From the NCBI RefSeq assembly GCF_030657335.1, contig NZ_CP131039.1, positions 1 through 64,000 on the forward strand: 64,000 bases of DNA, given 5' to 3'. Shown here in pieces: positions 1 through 9,163 of the stretch (its first letter is position 1; each line of letters opens with the position of its first letter). This DNA is from Croceibacterium aestuarii. GTDB taxonomy: Bacteria > Pseudomonadota > Alphaproteobacteria > Sphingomonadales > Sphingomonadaceae. The position numbers and the translations under genes were made by a program. The notes under the pieces were generated by a model. The model saw nothing but the letters and a program-made list of their open reading frames with translations, was not told the DNA's origin and searched no databases.

Positions 1-164
1 GGCAAGTAGGTCAGGTCGATGTCCACCGAGAGGCGCGGCAAGTCGCGCACGAAGAGGTTGATCGCCGTGCCGCCCTTTAGCGCGAAGCACTGCTCTTGCG
101 CCACGAATGGGATGGTGCGGATCAGGAGGGCAACCTGCTGCCGATAGGCGTCCTGGAAGGCCAT
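1..164 (-). CDS. AbiEii-type nucleotidyltransferase toxin (partial)
   Basis: This is the N-terminal 54 codons of a gene that runs off the left edge; the ATG is at 162-164. The translation contains the stretch ALKGGTAINLF followed by LSVDIDLTY, the signature of the AbiEii/AbiGii nucleotidyltransferase family (G-G-T plus D-x-D metal-binding pair). Members are the toxin of type IV abortive-infection toxin-antitoxin pairs. Only three bases separate this ATG from the stop codon of the upstream AbiEi-like gene, so the two are one operon with antitoxin first, the usual order. The catalytic C-terminal part cannot be judged. Confidence 0.85.
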   Translation of the reverse strand, partial: MAFQDAYRQQVALLIRTIPFVAQEQCFALKGGTAINLFVRDLPRLSVDIDLTYL

Positions 165-167
165 TTC

Positions 168-956
168 TTATTGCCCCCCAAGATCGGTAGGCACCGTGAT
201 GTCGTATTGCGGATTGAGCCTGCCCCCCTTCACTAGAACACGTTTGCCGGAACCCAAATCGATCTTGGCCAAGTCGAGTTTCGGTCGCCACGCATGGCGG
301 TGCCGGTCGGCAAAGAACAGGAACAGCCGCTTCACCTTGACGCTGGAGCAGGCTTCGAGAAGAGCTTGCAGGCGACGCGGACTGAGATCGCTCAAGCCGT
401 CCATCAAGGCATCGACCTGATGGAAGCTCTCATGCTTGGGTAATTCATCGAGCAATTCGAGCACGGCGCGTTCCTTGCTAGAATAGCGAACAGGCAATTG
501 CACGCCAGCGGCACTGTACATGGTGGGGCTTGGCAGTGGCGGCGCGTCGGCATCGACCGGGAACAGGCGCAAGCTATTGTGCCATGCGAAAGTCACGTCG
601 AGCGGCAAGTCATCCAGCCAGGTTGGCGGTCGTGTCGGCCCGTAAAGGTGAACTGTCTGGACGTTTGCCGAAAGGTAATGGGCATAGCCTTGCTGTTCGA
701 GCGCGGTGCGACCGCCAACGATTAGTGGAAGGTCAAGCATGGTCTGGAGCGAGATCACGACCTGCTGCCAGGTCAGAGGCCCGCGTGAACGGCGATAGAC
801 CCGTCGCGCTGGGCTATCCAGCCAGCCAGAACTTACATACTGGCTGCGCAGCGCTGACGAATAGCCCTTGGCCTCCAGCCAGGCGGCATCGACCAGAAGT
901 CCTTCCGGAAGATCCTGCTGAAGCTGGTTTAGTTTGCTGTCCAAACGCGTAGCCAT
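168..956 (-). CDS. AbiEi-family antitoxin
   Basis: A 262-residue protein of the type IV toxin-antitoxin AbiEi family. The first 60 residues form a winged-helix-like segment (AWLEAKGYSSALRSQYV, then W-L and a basic RRVYRR), which in this family binds the promoter and represses the pair. The remaining part matches the family's C-terminal domain (GGRTALEQQGYAHYL; RYSSKERAVLELLDELP). It lies directly upstream of and is translationally close to the partial AbiEii toxin at 1-164. The pair is a known phage-abortive-infection and island-stabilising module. Start chosen as the first ATG of the frame. Confidence 0.85.
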   Translation of the reverse strand: MATRLDSKLNQLQQDLPEGLLVDAAWLEAKGYSSALRSQYVSSGWLDSPARRVYRRSRGPLTWQQVVISLQTMLDLPLIVGGRTALEQQGYAHYLSANVQTVHLYGPTRPPTWLDDLPLDVTFAWHNSLRLFPVDADAPPLPSPTMYSAAGVQLPVRYSSKERAVLELLDELPKHESFHQVDALMDGLSDLSPRRLQALLEACSSVKVKRLFLFFADRHRHAWRPKLDLAKIDLGSGKRVLVKGGRLNPQYDITVPTDLGGQ

Positions 957-1005
957 GCTTAGTATTTTGCCACTTGTGTAAACTCATGTCCAGTTTGAAG
1001 TAATC

Positions 1006-1452
1006 TCAAAAGGCTAAGCTGAACTTAGCGTTTTTGCGAAGATTCAAACCGCTTAGCCAAGCCCCCTGTGTGAAAGAAGGAATGATTCGTCCGCGAAATT
1101 CGGCAACGCTGGCGCGGAAACCCGCCGTTGCCGTCGCAAGTCCGCGCGTCTCAGTCGCGAAATCGGGCCGAACGAAAAAGATTATCAGACCCGAGGGCGG
1201 CGGAGCGGTTTGTCCGCAAAGGTCTCTAACCGTCCATAGGTGTTTCAAATCACGCGAATCGCTGAAGATTTGGCCGAATTCCAACTCTGGATAACTCTTG
1301 AGTTGCCCGGAAGAAGTTCTCATTATGTTCCGAAGAGGGGCTGCTGTTCCGATGAGGACTATCGCCAGAAAGGCCGCCATTGCGTCGCGAATGAGCGGAA
1401 TCTCGGTAAAAAAGTAGATCAGCCCATCACCGAGCCATTCGGTAATTTCCAC
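1006..1452 (-). CDS. Possible small membrane protein (doubtful)
   Basis: A 148-codon frame opening with GTG behind a fair Shine-Dalgarno (AGGGGG). The first 40 residues contain a plausible membrane helix (AMAAFLAIVLIGTAA), but the last half is low in helix-forming residues and rich in R, P and S, like translated non-coding DNA. I do not recognise it. The rest of 957-1632 holds no convincing gene; this stretch may be the remnant of one. Confidence 0.25.
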   Translation of the reverse strand: MEITEWLGDGLIYFFTEIPLIRDAMAAFLAIVLIGTAAPLRNIMRTSSGQLKSYPELEFGQIFSDSRDLKHLWTVRDLCGQTAPPPSGLIIFFVRPDFATETRGLATATAGFRASVAEFRGRIIPSFTQGAWLSGLNLRKNAKFSLAF

Positions 1453-1632
1453 GCAGACCCCCTAAAGCCCGTAAAGATGTCGGGCTTCTGCGGGCCGATG
1501 CGGAAGCAGACTTGGCATGCTGATAGCAACCGAGCGGAGAAACCCTGAATGAGCCAGACGGTATCGAACCGCGGGGCCTGCGCCAAGGCACGTTGCGACA
1601 AACCCATGAGAATTTCGTGAATTTTCGAAGAA

Positions 1633-1836
1633 CTATTGGAGAGCGCTTCTTGTCTTGAGGTAATTCTCGACCTTTTCAATCGTTCTTCTGCGTGGCCTGC
1701 GTCCAGCTCTTAGATCAAGCACAAAGCGCGGATCGCCAACGGCGCGGCGACCGAATCGCGTCGCGGACATGTGCGATTCTTTCAGATGGAGCTCGACGCG
1801 ATCCAGTAATTTCATGACCTTCCTCGACTCACTCAA
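1633..1836 (-). CDS. Small HTH-like DNA-binding protein
   Basis: A 67-residue basic protein (LLDRVELHLKESHMSATRFGRRAVGDPRFVLDLRAGR). It resembles a small alphaproteobacterial family with a single helix-turn-helix-like core (MSATRFGRxAVxDPRFVxDLRxGR). Function is not known; a repressor or accessory DNA-binding role is inferred. It is transcribed divergently from the S24 regulator at 1927, and the SOS-type box at 1844-1858 lies just upstream of its start, so it may be damage-induced or share an operator with its neighbour. Confidence 0.6.
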   Translation of the reverse strand: MSESRKVMKLLDRVELHLKESHMSATRFGRRAVGDPRFVLDLRAGRRPRRRTIEKVENYLKTRSALQ

Positions 1837-1843
1837 CGCTTGT

Positions 1844-1858
1844 GTTCCTGTTTTGTTC
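1844..1858. promoter_or_regulatory. SOS-type LexA box (GTTC-N7-GTTC)
   Basis: GTTC at 1844-1847, seven bases, GTTC at 1855-1858. This is the direct-repeat operator bound by LexA in alphaproteobacteria. It lies in the 90-base gap between the divergent small HTH gene (start 1836) and the S24/LexA-like gene (start 1927). Either the host LexA or the island's own S24 protein could bind it. A second site of the same form occurs at 38133-38147. Confidence 0.6.
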
Positions 1859-1926
1859 TTAGTAGGAAGGTTCCAACGAGTCTAGGAGATTTCCTTCTCT
1901 CCTGAGACCGTCAAAAGGAATGAACG

Positions 1927-2562
1927 ATGGAACATGTCAGAGAGGAGCTTGATCGCCTGATCCAGCAGCGACGGCTCGGATATTCCTCGATCTCGCGGAT
2001 GATCGGACGCAACTCGTCCTATATCCAGCAGTTCATCAAGCGCGGATCGCCGCGCAAACTGGATGATGAGGACCGACGCACGCTCGCGAGCTTTTTCGGT
2101 GTCGATGAGCAGGTTCTGGGCGGCCCGCCCGCGCCGATGCGGGATGGCCTCGTTGAAATTCCGGTGCTCAATGTCGATGCGTCGGCGGGCTACGGCGCGA
2201 TCGCCGAAAGCGAGACCGCGCATACCCGTTTTGGGTTCGACGAACGCTGGCTTGCCCGGCTTACCCGAGCAAAGAGCGCCAGTCTCTCGATCATCCATGT
2301 TCTGGGCGACTCCATGGAGCCTACACTCAGCGATGGCGACGAAGTGCTGGTCGATGCGTCGGACCAGGGCTCGCGGCTACGCGACGGGATCTATGTTCTG
2401 CGCGCCGATGATGCTCTGGTGGTCAAACGCGTGACGCTCAAGCCCGGTGGCCGCAAAATCACCATCAGCAGCGATAATTCGGCCTATCCCAGCTGGGACG
2501 ATGTCGACCGGTCCGAGATTCAAGTGGTGGGACGTGTCATCTGGTTCGGCCGGGCGGTCTGA
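1927..2562 (+). CDS. S24-family LexA/CI-like transcriptional regulator
   Basis: A 211-residue protein. Residues 15-40 form a helix-turn-helix (YSSISRMIGRNSSYIQQFI). Residues 75-210 are an S24 peptidase domain with the catalytic serine in GDSMEPT (S129) and the lysine in VVKRV (K167). Such proteins self-cleave with RecA filaments after DNA damage and control prophage or ICE genes. The HTH is not the canonical LexA one, so this is more likely an element regulator than host LexA. It is divergent from the small HTH gene, with an SOS-type box between, and converges on the HNH gene with a 10-base gap. Confidence 0.85.
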   Translation: MEHVREELDRLIQQRRLGYSSISRMIGRNSSYIQQFIKRGSPRKLDDEDRRTLASFFGVDEQVLGGPPAPMRDGLVEIPVLNVDASAGYGAIAESETAHTRFGFDERWLARLTRAKSASLSIIHVLGDSMEPTLSDGDEVLVDASDQGSRLRDGIYVLRADDALVVKRVTLKPGGRKITISSDNSAYPSWDDVDRSEIQVVGRVIWFGRAV

Positions 2563-2572
2563 TTCAACCGGA

Positions 2573-3514
2573 TCAGGAGCCCGCAAAGCGCGCGCGATGT
2601 TTGGCAACGAAATCCGGACGGGGGTGATCCCTCGGATCGACCGGAAGCCTGATCTTCTGTCCTGAAGGCGGGAAGAGCTTCAACAGGTCGGACGGCACCT
2701 TATTGTGCGATACGAGCAGGCACAGGTTGTCGTCGAGCGTTATGAGATGTCGGTCGAACAGCCAATGGGCCGTGGCCGAGAGCGCCACGCCGTTGGGTAC
2801 GACGTCGGGTCCGCCATCGGCGACAGACCAGATATGCGCCGCCTGCGCCTCCGCTTTCCCGCCACCATTGATGATCCGCAATCCCGTGACGGCACAGGTG
2901 CTGTCATAAGCGTCGAGAACCTGATTGCGGAAACTGGCGGCCCGGATTTTCTTGTTCACCAAAATCTGCTCGATCCGGCGTTTGCCAAAATCATCGGCCA
3001 GCAGCGCGGCGGTCGCATCGTCGATGTGCCGCTCGTCGAGCTCGAGCCTTATCCGGTTGTCCGGGTCGAGCGTCTCGCTCAGCCCCTGATTGACGATGGC
3101 GACGAAATCGTCGCCATCGAGCGTGCGCACCGATTTGCCGCGCAGCGTCCTGCCGGCATCGCGAGGACGGGCCATCTCGCGAAGGAATCGTTCAGCGAAG
3201 CGTCCGTCCTTGTCGCGATAGGACACCGGGTCATCGAAAGGTAGATAGTCCCTGACGCGCGCATAGTAATGGGTTGGATCAGCCTCATCGGGATCGATCC
3301 GCTCAACGAAGGCGGTCGCGATATAGGCCATCCGGCCGCCGGATACGCGGGTTTCGCGGTAAAGGATCCAGTCGTTTTCGAGCTGGCGCGCTTCGGAAAG
3401 ATACTGCGAGGGGAAATGATACCGCTCGGTAATGAGGTCGTCGTAGCGCGAATTGCCGCTGATCTCGAAAACACCCTTCACCGGCAACGCTCCGCAATTC
3501 ATTCGAACAGGCAT
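2573..3514 (-). CDS. HNH endonuclease with N-terminal EVE/PUA-like domain
   Basis: A 313-residue protein. The C-terminal third carries an HNH_2-type nuclease core: C-A-V-T-G at the start, then AAHIWSV, then an N-G-V-A-L-S run and HWLFDRHL, giving the H-N-H ligands. The N-terminal part (YDDLITERYHFPSQYL, then AYIATAFVERI and a FDDPVSY block) looks like an EVE/PUA-type modified-base reader; that assignment is an inference. This architecture is common in modification-dependent restriction. It follows the relaxase gene on the same strand after 39 bases, so it probably belongs to the mobilisation operon. Confidence 0.7.
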   Translation of the reverse strand: MPVRMNCGALPVKGVFEISGNSRYDDLITERYHFPSQYLSEARQLENDWILYRETRVSGGRMAYIATAFVERIDPDEADPTHYYARVRDYLPFDDPVSYRDKDGRFAERFLREMARPRDAGRTLRGKSVRTLDGDDFVAIVNQGLSETLDPDNRIRLELDERHIDDATAALLADDFGKRRIEQILVNKKIRAASFRNQVLDAYDSTCAVTGLRIINGGGKAEAQAAHIWSVADGGPDVVPNGVALSATAHWLFDRHLITLDDNLCLLVSHNKVPSDLLKLFPPSGQKIRLPVDPRDHPRPDFVAKHRARFAGS

Positions 3515-3553
3515 CGTGCCTGGTAACGCGGAAATCGTCCAGGCTGTCGGTGA

Positions 3554-6469
3554 TCAAATGCCGATTTCGAAAGGCTTTACCCTTTCCTTTGTCAGTTCGG
3601 GCTTGTCACTTGCAGGCGAACCGCTGCCAACATCCTTGTCTTGTGAAAGGCCCTTGGCAGCTGCCGCCTTGAGCCTTTGCGTAACTTCAAGGGCCGAAGC
3701 TTTCTCGCCGCTGTTGGACTTGATGGCCCGGCCGAGTTTCTCGGCATTATCTGCTATCAGCGTAAGGCCGTCGCGAAGCCGGGTGACCGTGACCAGGAAG
3801 GTCTGCCGATTGGCGAGATTGCGTTCGCGGCTGTCCATCACTGCGATCCCGCGATCCGATGTGAGTCCCTGCGCCATATGCGCATTGAGGGCATAGGCGA
3901 GGTCCATGCGTTTGAGCATGGGGTCACCGCGGCTCAGGCGGAGCTCCTTGCCCCCTGATGTCTCCACCAAAACGCCCTTTGTGTCGATGGCCACGATCCT
4001 CGCCCGGTCGGCGTTGAACAGCCCACGCTTGTGGTCGTTGTCGGTCCAGCGGATCTTGTCGCCCTCGATGATGGAGAGCGATTTGCGTTCGAAGAGCGAC
4101 AGCCGGCTATCGGCTGCGCCCGGCCGCAAACGCGCGGGATTGAACTTGCGAAGCCGCCCCTTCCTGTCCTCAAGCAAGAGCTGCTTGCGCGCATGGTCGA
4201 TGGTCTTGACGGTATAGTCGCCCTTGGAGAGTTTCTGGGTACTGTCGCGCGAGCGAAAGTTGAGAACCATGCCCGGCTGGTACGTGCGAAGGTACCGCAA
4301 CTCCTCGTGGGTCACGTTCACCCGCGAATGAACGGTCAGTCGGCCCGATCGTGGCCCGAGCTCGCCATTGGCCTTGAGCCCGCGCTGAACAGCCTCGTTG
4401 ACCGCGGATCGCAAGGTTCGTCCCGACGCGTAAATCGACGTCCGATCCCGATCCGCCGGGCTGAGCGAGAGCCATTGCTCGGCAGCAACAATCGCACTGT
4501 CTCCGCGAGCCTCTATGGTTGAGGGGGCAAGTGCCTGGAGCGCATCGTCGATGCGCCCCTCCTGCGCGGCCGCCTGCGCACGCCGCAGGACGGGATCGCG
4601 GCCGCGCAGGTTAACGTCCATGTTGGCTCGCTCGATCCCGGCCTGCTGGACGAGGTCGAAGGGCTTACCAGCATCGACAGCGCCTAGCTGTCGCTTGTCG
4701 CCGACGAGAACCAGACGATGGACTTCGGCAAAGTTCGCCAGCCGTACCAGCTTGGCCTTGTCCTCGTTCGACACCATCGATGCCTCGTCGAGCACCAGGA
4801 CATGGTCTCCGAGCGCGCTCCGAGCTTCGCCAAGCAGGGTGGCATTTCCCGGTTCGTGCAGAAGCCTGCCCCATTGGGCGAGAAAGCGGGCGATGGTCAT
4901 CGAACGGATGCCGGTGTCGCGCTCGAGCATCTGGACCAGCGTGTTCTGGACGGCGAGCCCCAGCACCTGCTTGCCTTCTTCGCGGAGCAGCTGGGCGACC
5001 GGCTGCATCACGCTGCTTTTTCCCGCCCCGGCTATGCCCTGGATCGCTACGATCCTGTCACGCGACGAAAGGACAAGGCCCGCCGCGTCCTCCTGCCCTT
5101 CGTTCAGCGAAAATCCGTGGTTGAGCGCGGCAACAGCCTGAACCCGTTCTGCGGCGTCCGGCCGTTCCAGAATAGGCGACACCGCACCGCGTCCATGGTC
5201 GACATTCGCGAGAATGGTGTTTTCAAGGTCATGCGCCTGCCGGCTCGCCAGCCAGCCTTTATGCTCGCCTTTGCCGGGCTCAAGTGCACCGCTTCTGACC
5301 AATGCGTTCACACGGGTTTCGACATGGTCCACCGTCGTCGGCAGCCCAAAATCGAGCGCCGCCTTCAGCAATTCCTCGCGCGGGAATGCTGCCTCGCGCT
5401 GCGAGAGATGACGCACCGCAGAGGCGACGGCCTGCGCGGCCGCGATGGTCGGTGCATCCTGCTTGAGGACATGGGCAGGGATCAGCGGATCAGCGGGATC
5501 ACCCTTGATCCGCTGCGCGAACTCCCTCAGCTTCCCAATTCCGCGATGAAGGAGGCTTTGCTCTTTCGAACCGGCTACTGCCTTCGCCGCAGCACGCATC
5601 TGGGATGCGTCAATCAGTCCAGCAAGATCGAGACCGACCTCGTCGGCTTGCTGGCGCCACGACGAAAGAAGGCCCTCGCGATCGCGCACTGGCTCCTTGC
5701 CTTTTCGTGTTTCGAGCGTTGCGACAATTCCTGCCTCAAGTCCGTTCCCGCGCCTGGCTGCGAGGACTTCTTCGCGCCGCGTTGAAAATGCCATGACCTG
5801 CTCGCGGGCAATGCCCGCTGCTTCGAAGTTGCCATGCTTTCCAACCGGCCCTGCTTCGTAGCCCATTTTCTCGACCGCCAGGCGAAAGCGCGCCATGGTC
5901 ATCGAGTTGAGGAGCGTGTTGAAAGACCAGAGCTTGTCGTTGCGCAGAGCGCGCCACTTCCCGTCGGTGCCTTGCGTTACATTCGCCACGACCGCGTGAA
6001 AATGCAGGTTTGGCTCCTGGTTGCGGTTGGTGTCGTGCTGGAAAAGACCAATCGTCAGGTTATCTGTCGCGACCTTTCCGTATCCAGCCTTGCTGCCCAT
6101 CCGGGTCTGCGCAGCGTTCTTTTCTGCCCAGCGCAAGGTCTCGATGACTGCCTCGCGATAGGCATCGATAATCCGCTGGTCGCCGCCCACCAGCGCGAGC
6201 AGCGACCAGCTTTTCGGGAGTGAGAATGTGAGGTCAGTTCCCGGCCTATGGGCCTGGCCCGCGTTGCCGACCTGGATACCACCGGGAAGTTCTCCCCGCA
6301 GCAAGGCATCGAACTGCTCGGTGCTGACGCGGCCCTCAAGTCCAAGTCGCTCCGCTCCCTTTCCGGCCCAGGTTCCGGAACGATCGGCATCAGCGCCGGT
6401 GTAGTAATTGTCTGCCGCAAAATAGCTCGCGGCAGCTGAAGGCGAACGCACATTGGCGACGGAAAGCAT
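3554..6469 (-). CDS. traI: MobF/TrwC-family conjugative relaxase-helicase
   Basis: A 971-residue protein, the usual length for TrwC/TraI-type relaxases. The N-terminal relaxase domain has tyrosines Y16, Y22 and Y23 for nicking and the HUH metal triad H145, H156, H158 (NLHFHAV). A superfamily 1 helicase domain follows, with Walker A GIAGAGKS (about 478-485) and DEAS (561-564). It nicks oriT, stays covalently bound to the transferred strand and unwinds DNA for export. It lies 59 bases downstream of the coupling-protein gene in the same direction, the normal MobF pairing. The gene looks intact. No VirB-like channel genes are in the window. Confidence 0.93.
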   Translation of the reverse strand: MLSVANVRSPSAAASYFAADNYYTGADADRSGTWAGKGAERLGLEGRVSTEQFDALLRGELPGGIQVGNAGQAHRPGTDLTFSLPKSWSLLALVGGDQRIIDAYREAVIETLRWAEKNAAQTRMGSKAGYGKVATDNLTIGLFQHDTNRNQEPNLHFHAVVANVTQGTDGKWRALRNDKLWSFNTLLNSMTMARFRLAVEKMGYEAGPVGKHGNFEAAGIAREQVMAFSTRREEVLAARRGNGLEAGIVATLETRKGKEPVRDREGLLSSWRQQADEVGLDLAGLIDASQMRAAAKAVAGSKEQSLLHRGIGKLREFAQRIKGDPADPLIPAHVLKQDAPTIAAAQAVASAVRHLSQREAAFPREELLKAALDFGLPTTVDHVETRVNALVRSGALEPGKGEHKGWLASRQAHDLENTILANVDHGRGAVSPILERPDAAERVQAVAALNHGFSLNEGQEDAAGLVLSSRDRIVAIQGIAGAGKSSVMQPVAQLLREEGKQVLGLAVQNTLVQMLERDTGIRSMTIARFLAQWGRLLHEPGNATLLGEARSALGDHVLVLDEASMVSNEDKAKLVRLANFAEVHRLVLVGDKRQLGAVDAGKPFDLVQQAGIERANMDVNLRGRDPVLRRAQAAAQEGRIDDALQALAPSTIEARGDSAIVAAEQWLSLSPADRDRTSIYASGRTLRSAVNEAVQRGLKANGELGPRSGRLTVHSRVNVTHEELRYLRTYQPGMVLNFRSRDSTQKLSKGDYTVKTIDHARKQLLLEDRKGRLRKFNPARLRPGAADSRLSLFERKSLSIIEGDKIRWTDNDHKRGLFNADRARIVAIDTKGVLVETSGGKELRLSRGDPMLKRMDLAYALNAHMAQGLTSDRGIAVMDSRERNLANRQTFLVTVTRLRDGLTLIADNAEKLGRAIKSNSGEKASALEVTQRLKAAAAKGLSQDKDVGSGSPASDKPELTKERVKPFEIGI

Positions 6470-6528
6470 CCTGTCTGGTCCTCGTCACGACTCCCCTCGC
6501 GGCCGGTAAATCCCTCCCCATTTGCCTT

Positions 6529-8841
6529 TCACATGTCGGGTTCGAACTCGCCGAAATCCTTCTCCGGAGGATCTGCGACCGCACCTTCGCGCAGGTCTTT
6601 CTCGACCGGAGTGAGAGGTTGGCGCCCGTTGGTCGCCGCACGACCTTGAGGCGTCAAACCGCCCTTGCCATGGGCGTCATCGGCAGCGGTTCCTGGTTCA
6701 GACTGATGCCGTTCCGCGCCCACTGCTGGAGCATCCTCACCGGTTTGCACGGCGGCGACAGGTAGCGTTGGGGACGCCTCCAGATTAGCATCAGAACGGT
6801 CTTCCGCCCCAAGATCAGCAGCAGCGCGCCCTGCATTCAGCTTTTCAGGCGGCACAGGCTGTTGCCGATCCTGCGATTCATCGGCGACACGACGCTGCCC
6901 TCCTAAGTCGAGTTTGAGCTGCTTTGAATCGACGGGCTTGCCGGCACCGTCGTCGTTCGACGCGGGATGCTCGCTATTCGGTTTCGAACCAGGTTTCCCA
7001 TTGGGCGTCGTTGCCGTCGGACCCTGGCCAGGCTTTATGAGCGGTGTCTCGCGGGCAATGAACCCCTCGGCGATACGACCACGCGTGCGCGGAATGAGCG
7101 AGACCGGCGCAGCAGGGAATCCGTCGGGGAACTTGATGTAGGCTGACAACCGCGGAAGGTTCATGAACTGGTCGGGCAAGAGCAAGGGCTCGATCTGCCG
7201 CCGGGGTGTCAGGCTGACCGCATCGCGCGCATTGTTGTACCCGTAGCTGTAGCCTTCTTCCATGTCGCGCACCTGCCGGTGGCCGATGAAATCGGAGCAC
7301 CAGGTCGCTGTCTCTCGATCGGCGGTCGCAAGGATGAGCTTGGTGCGCGCAAGCGAGGAAAGTGTCATCGCCATGTTCTCGCCGTAGACTTCCTTGAGCT
7401 TGGCAAACGCATGCACCCCGGTGACGATCGCACCACCGAAGTTGCGCGCCGTTTGCAGCCCCTTTTCAAGGGCCGGTAGTCGATGAAGGGCGCCGAGCTC
7501 GTCGATCAGGAACCACATCCGCAGGTCCTGCGTGCGCTCGAGCGTCATCAGCGTATTCATCGCCGTATCGAGCCATAAAGTGAGCAACTGCGAGGCAATG
7601 CTCATGTCGACATAGCGAGCCGACAGGAACAGGATCGAGCCCGCCTGGCAGTCACCCTTGACCCAGTCGCGGACCGAAAAGCGCGGTCCGGATGAGGGCA
7701 ACAGCTTCAGCACTTTCGCGTTCGCGTTGAACACCGCACGGATCGATTCCGCCATCCGGGCCGCTTCCGGAGCGGTCAACGGATCGGCCATGGTTCCGCG
7801 CATCAGCTTATGCACTTCGGACAAGTCCGCGGTCATCAGCCGCCGCGACAAAGCCTCGTTGGTCGCCGTGCCGATACGGGCAAGATGGAGGCACATCTCG
7901 ACGAATAGCATGCGCGCCGCGAGCACCCAGAACTGTTCAGAACCACCCCCGTCATGGGGCACAAGCGCTTCGGCCGCGGCATGAAACTCAGCCTCGCTCG
8001 TACAGTCGTCAAACACGCTCCACAGCGGACACCGCGCATCCACAGGATTGAGAATGATGTCGCGCGCGGGATCATAGAAGGCCTCGATAAAGGCACCTGT
8101 CAGGTCGAAAATAACCGCGCGCTGGCCGCGTTCACGTGCTTCAGCAACGAGCTGCATGAGGGCCACGGTCTTGCCGGTTCCGGTTGTGCCGATGAGCATG
8201 GCGTGGCTCTGTTCGAGCCGCCACGGCCAGCTCACGCCGGCAAGGTGTGCCGGTTGGTAGTGGCCCGCTTCGGCCAGCGCCGACGAGCTGGCAAGCCGCC
8301 ATTTCCACCCGAACTTGCAGCTCAGTTCTTCGGCCCGAAATGCCTTGTTGTGACGCTCGATTTCCTCTTCGAGTTCGTCGAGCGAAACGAGCATGGCGCC
8401 GCGCTCGTGCTTGCGCTCCTTGGAGCGACCACCAAAGCGCTCGGCGAACCACCAGAAGAACACGAAGGCAGGAATCAGCAGCACCGCCGACACCAGCAAA
8501 CCCTGCTTCACTGCCGAACGAAACGCCTCGACTGCCTCGCGCATCGGCGGGAACTCGCGAACGATGGCAAAGGGGAGTCCGACCCTTTCGCCGTCAAGCA
8601 ATTCAAGGTTGACCAACTTGACCGGATCGAACTCCATGAAGGCATAGAGACTGGCGTAGATATGCATCCAGACCAGGTAGAACTGGTGGTCGGTCAGGGT
8701 CGCCCGCACTTCCCAGTAGCAGGTACCGAGAACAACCAGCCCGGTGACAATCAGAGGACCCTTGAGGCCCGCTGCAAACATGAAACCGAAGTGGCCGAGC
8801 AGCTGGCTCCCGCGGGTGAAGTTCAGGAGATTACGCTTCAT
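6529..8841 (-). CDS. traD: TraD-type type IV coupling protein
   Basis: A 770-residue VirD4/TraD-class ATPase. Two N-terminal membrane segments (about residues 28-44 and 114-132) anchor it in the inner membrane. Walker A is GTTGTGKT (218-225) and Walker B lies in FLIDELGAL. The last roughly 180 residues are acidic, proline-rich and low in complexity, as is common in TraD tails that contact the relaxosome. It passes the relaxase-DNA complex to the secretion channel. I chose the ATG at 8839-8841 rather than a longer frame because the upstream 86 residues are R/S-rich and overlap another gene. It overlaps the preceding gene by 11 bases. Confidence 0.92.
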   Translation of the reverse strand: MKRNLLNFTRGSQLLGHFGFMFAAGLKGPLIVTGLVVLGTCYWEVRATLTDHQFYLVWMHIYASLYAFMEFDPVKLVNLELLDGERVGLPFAIVREFPPMREAVEAFRSAVKQGLLVSAVLLIPAFVFFWWFAERFGGRSKERKHERGAMLVSLDELEEEIERHNKAFRAEELSCKFGWKWRLASSSALAEAGHYQPAHLAGVSWPWRLEQSHAMLIGTTGTGKTVALMQLVAEARERGQRAVIFDLTGAFIEAFYDPARDIILNPVDARCPLWSVFDDCTSEAEFHAAAEALVPHDGGGSEQFWVLAARMLFVEMCLHLARIGTATNEALSRRLMTADLSEVHKLMRGTMADPLTAPEAARMAESIRAVFNANAKVLKLLPSSGPRFSVRDWVKGDCQAGSILFLSARYVDMSIASQLLTLWLDTAMNTLMTLERTQDLRMWFLIDELGALHRLPALEKGLQTARNFGGAIVTGVHAFAKLKEVYGENMAMTLSSLARTKLILATADRETATWCSDFIGHRQVRDMEEGYSYGYNNARDAVSLTPRRQIEPLLLPDQFMNLPRLSAYIKFPDGFPAAPVSLIPRTRGRIAEGFIARETPLIKPGQGPTATTPNGKPGSKPNSEHPASNDDGAGKPVDSKQLKLDLGGQRRVADESQDRQQPVPPEKLNAGRAAADLGAEDRSDANLEASPTLPVAAVQTGEDAPAVGAERHQSEPGTAADDAHGKGGLTPQGRAATNGRQPLTPVEKDLREGAVADPPEKDFGEFEPDM

Positions 8842-9163
8842 GGGAGTGACCTCCCATGTTCGCGTTGACGGGAAGGCCGAGACGTTCGAGGCGACGCCGG
8901 TACGCCTCGTGGGTACGGTCGCGCAAACTCGCATCAGGATGACTGGCCAGAAGCGCATCGAGCGCAACCGAAATGAAGATCGCCTGGCGCGCGGGATCGA
9001 GCCCTGCAGGCCGGTTCTTCGTCTCGTTATCGCGCTGCCAAGCGGCGACAATGAGGTCACGGATAAAGACGCTGACACTAACGCCATGGTCCGCGGCACA
9101 GTGGCGAACCCAGCTACCTACGGAGAGAGATACAAATGTCTGAAGCCGATCTTGTCGGGTCAT
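8831..9163 (-). CDS. Small relaxosome-associated hypothetical protein
   Basis: A 110-residue soluble protein that overlaps the traD start by 11 bases and is first in the mobilisation operon. The ATG at 9161-9163 has an AAGGA Shine-Dalgarno 9 bases upstream; the frame extends further but without coding character. The segment SLSVGSWVRHCAADHGVSVSVFIRDLIVAAWQ resembles a ribbon-helix-helix or helical DNA-binding accessory factor like those beside other MobF relaxases. That role is inferred from position; I do not recognise the family. Confidence 0.65.
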   Translation of the reverse strand: MTRQDRLQTFVSLSVGSWVRHCAADHGVSVSVFIRDLIVAAWQRDNETKNRPAGLDPARQAIFISVALDALLASHPDASLRDRTHEAYRRRLERLGLPVNANMGGHSHEA

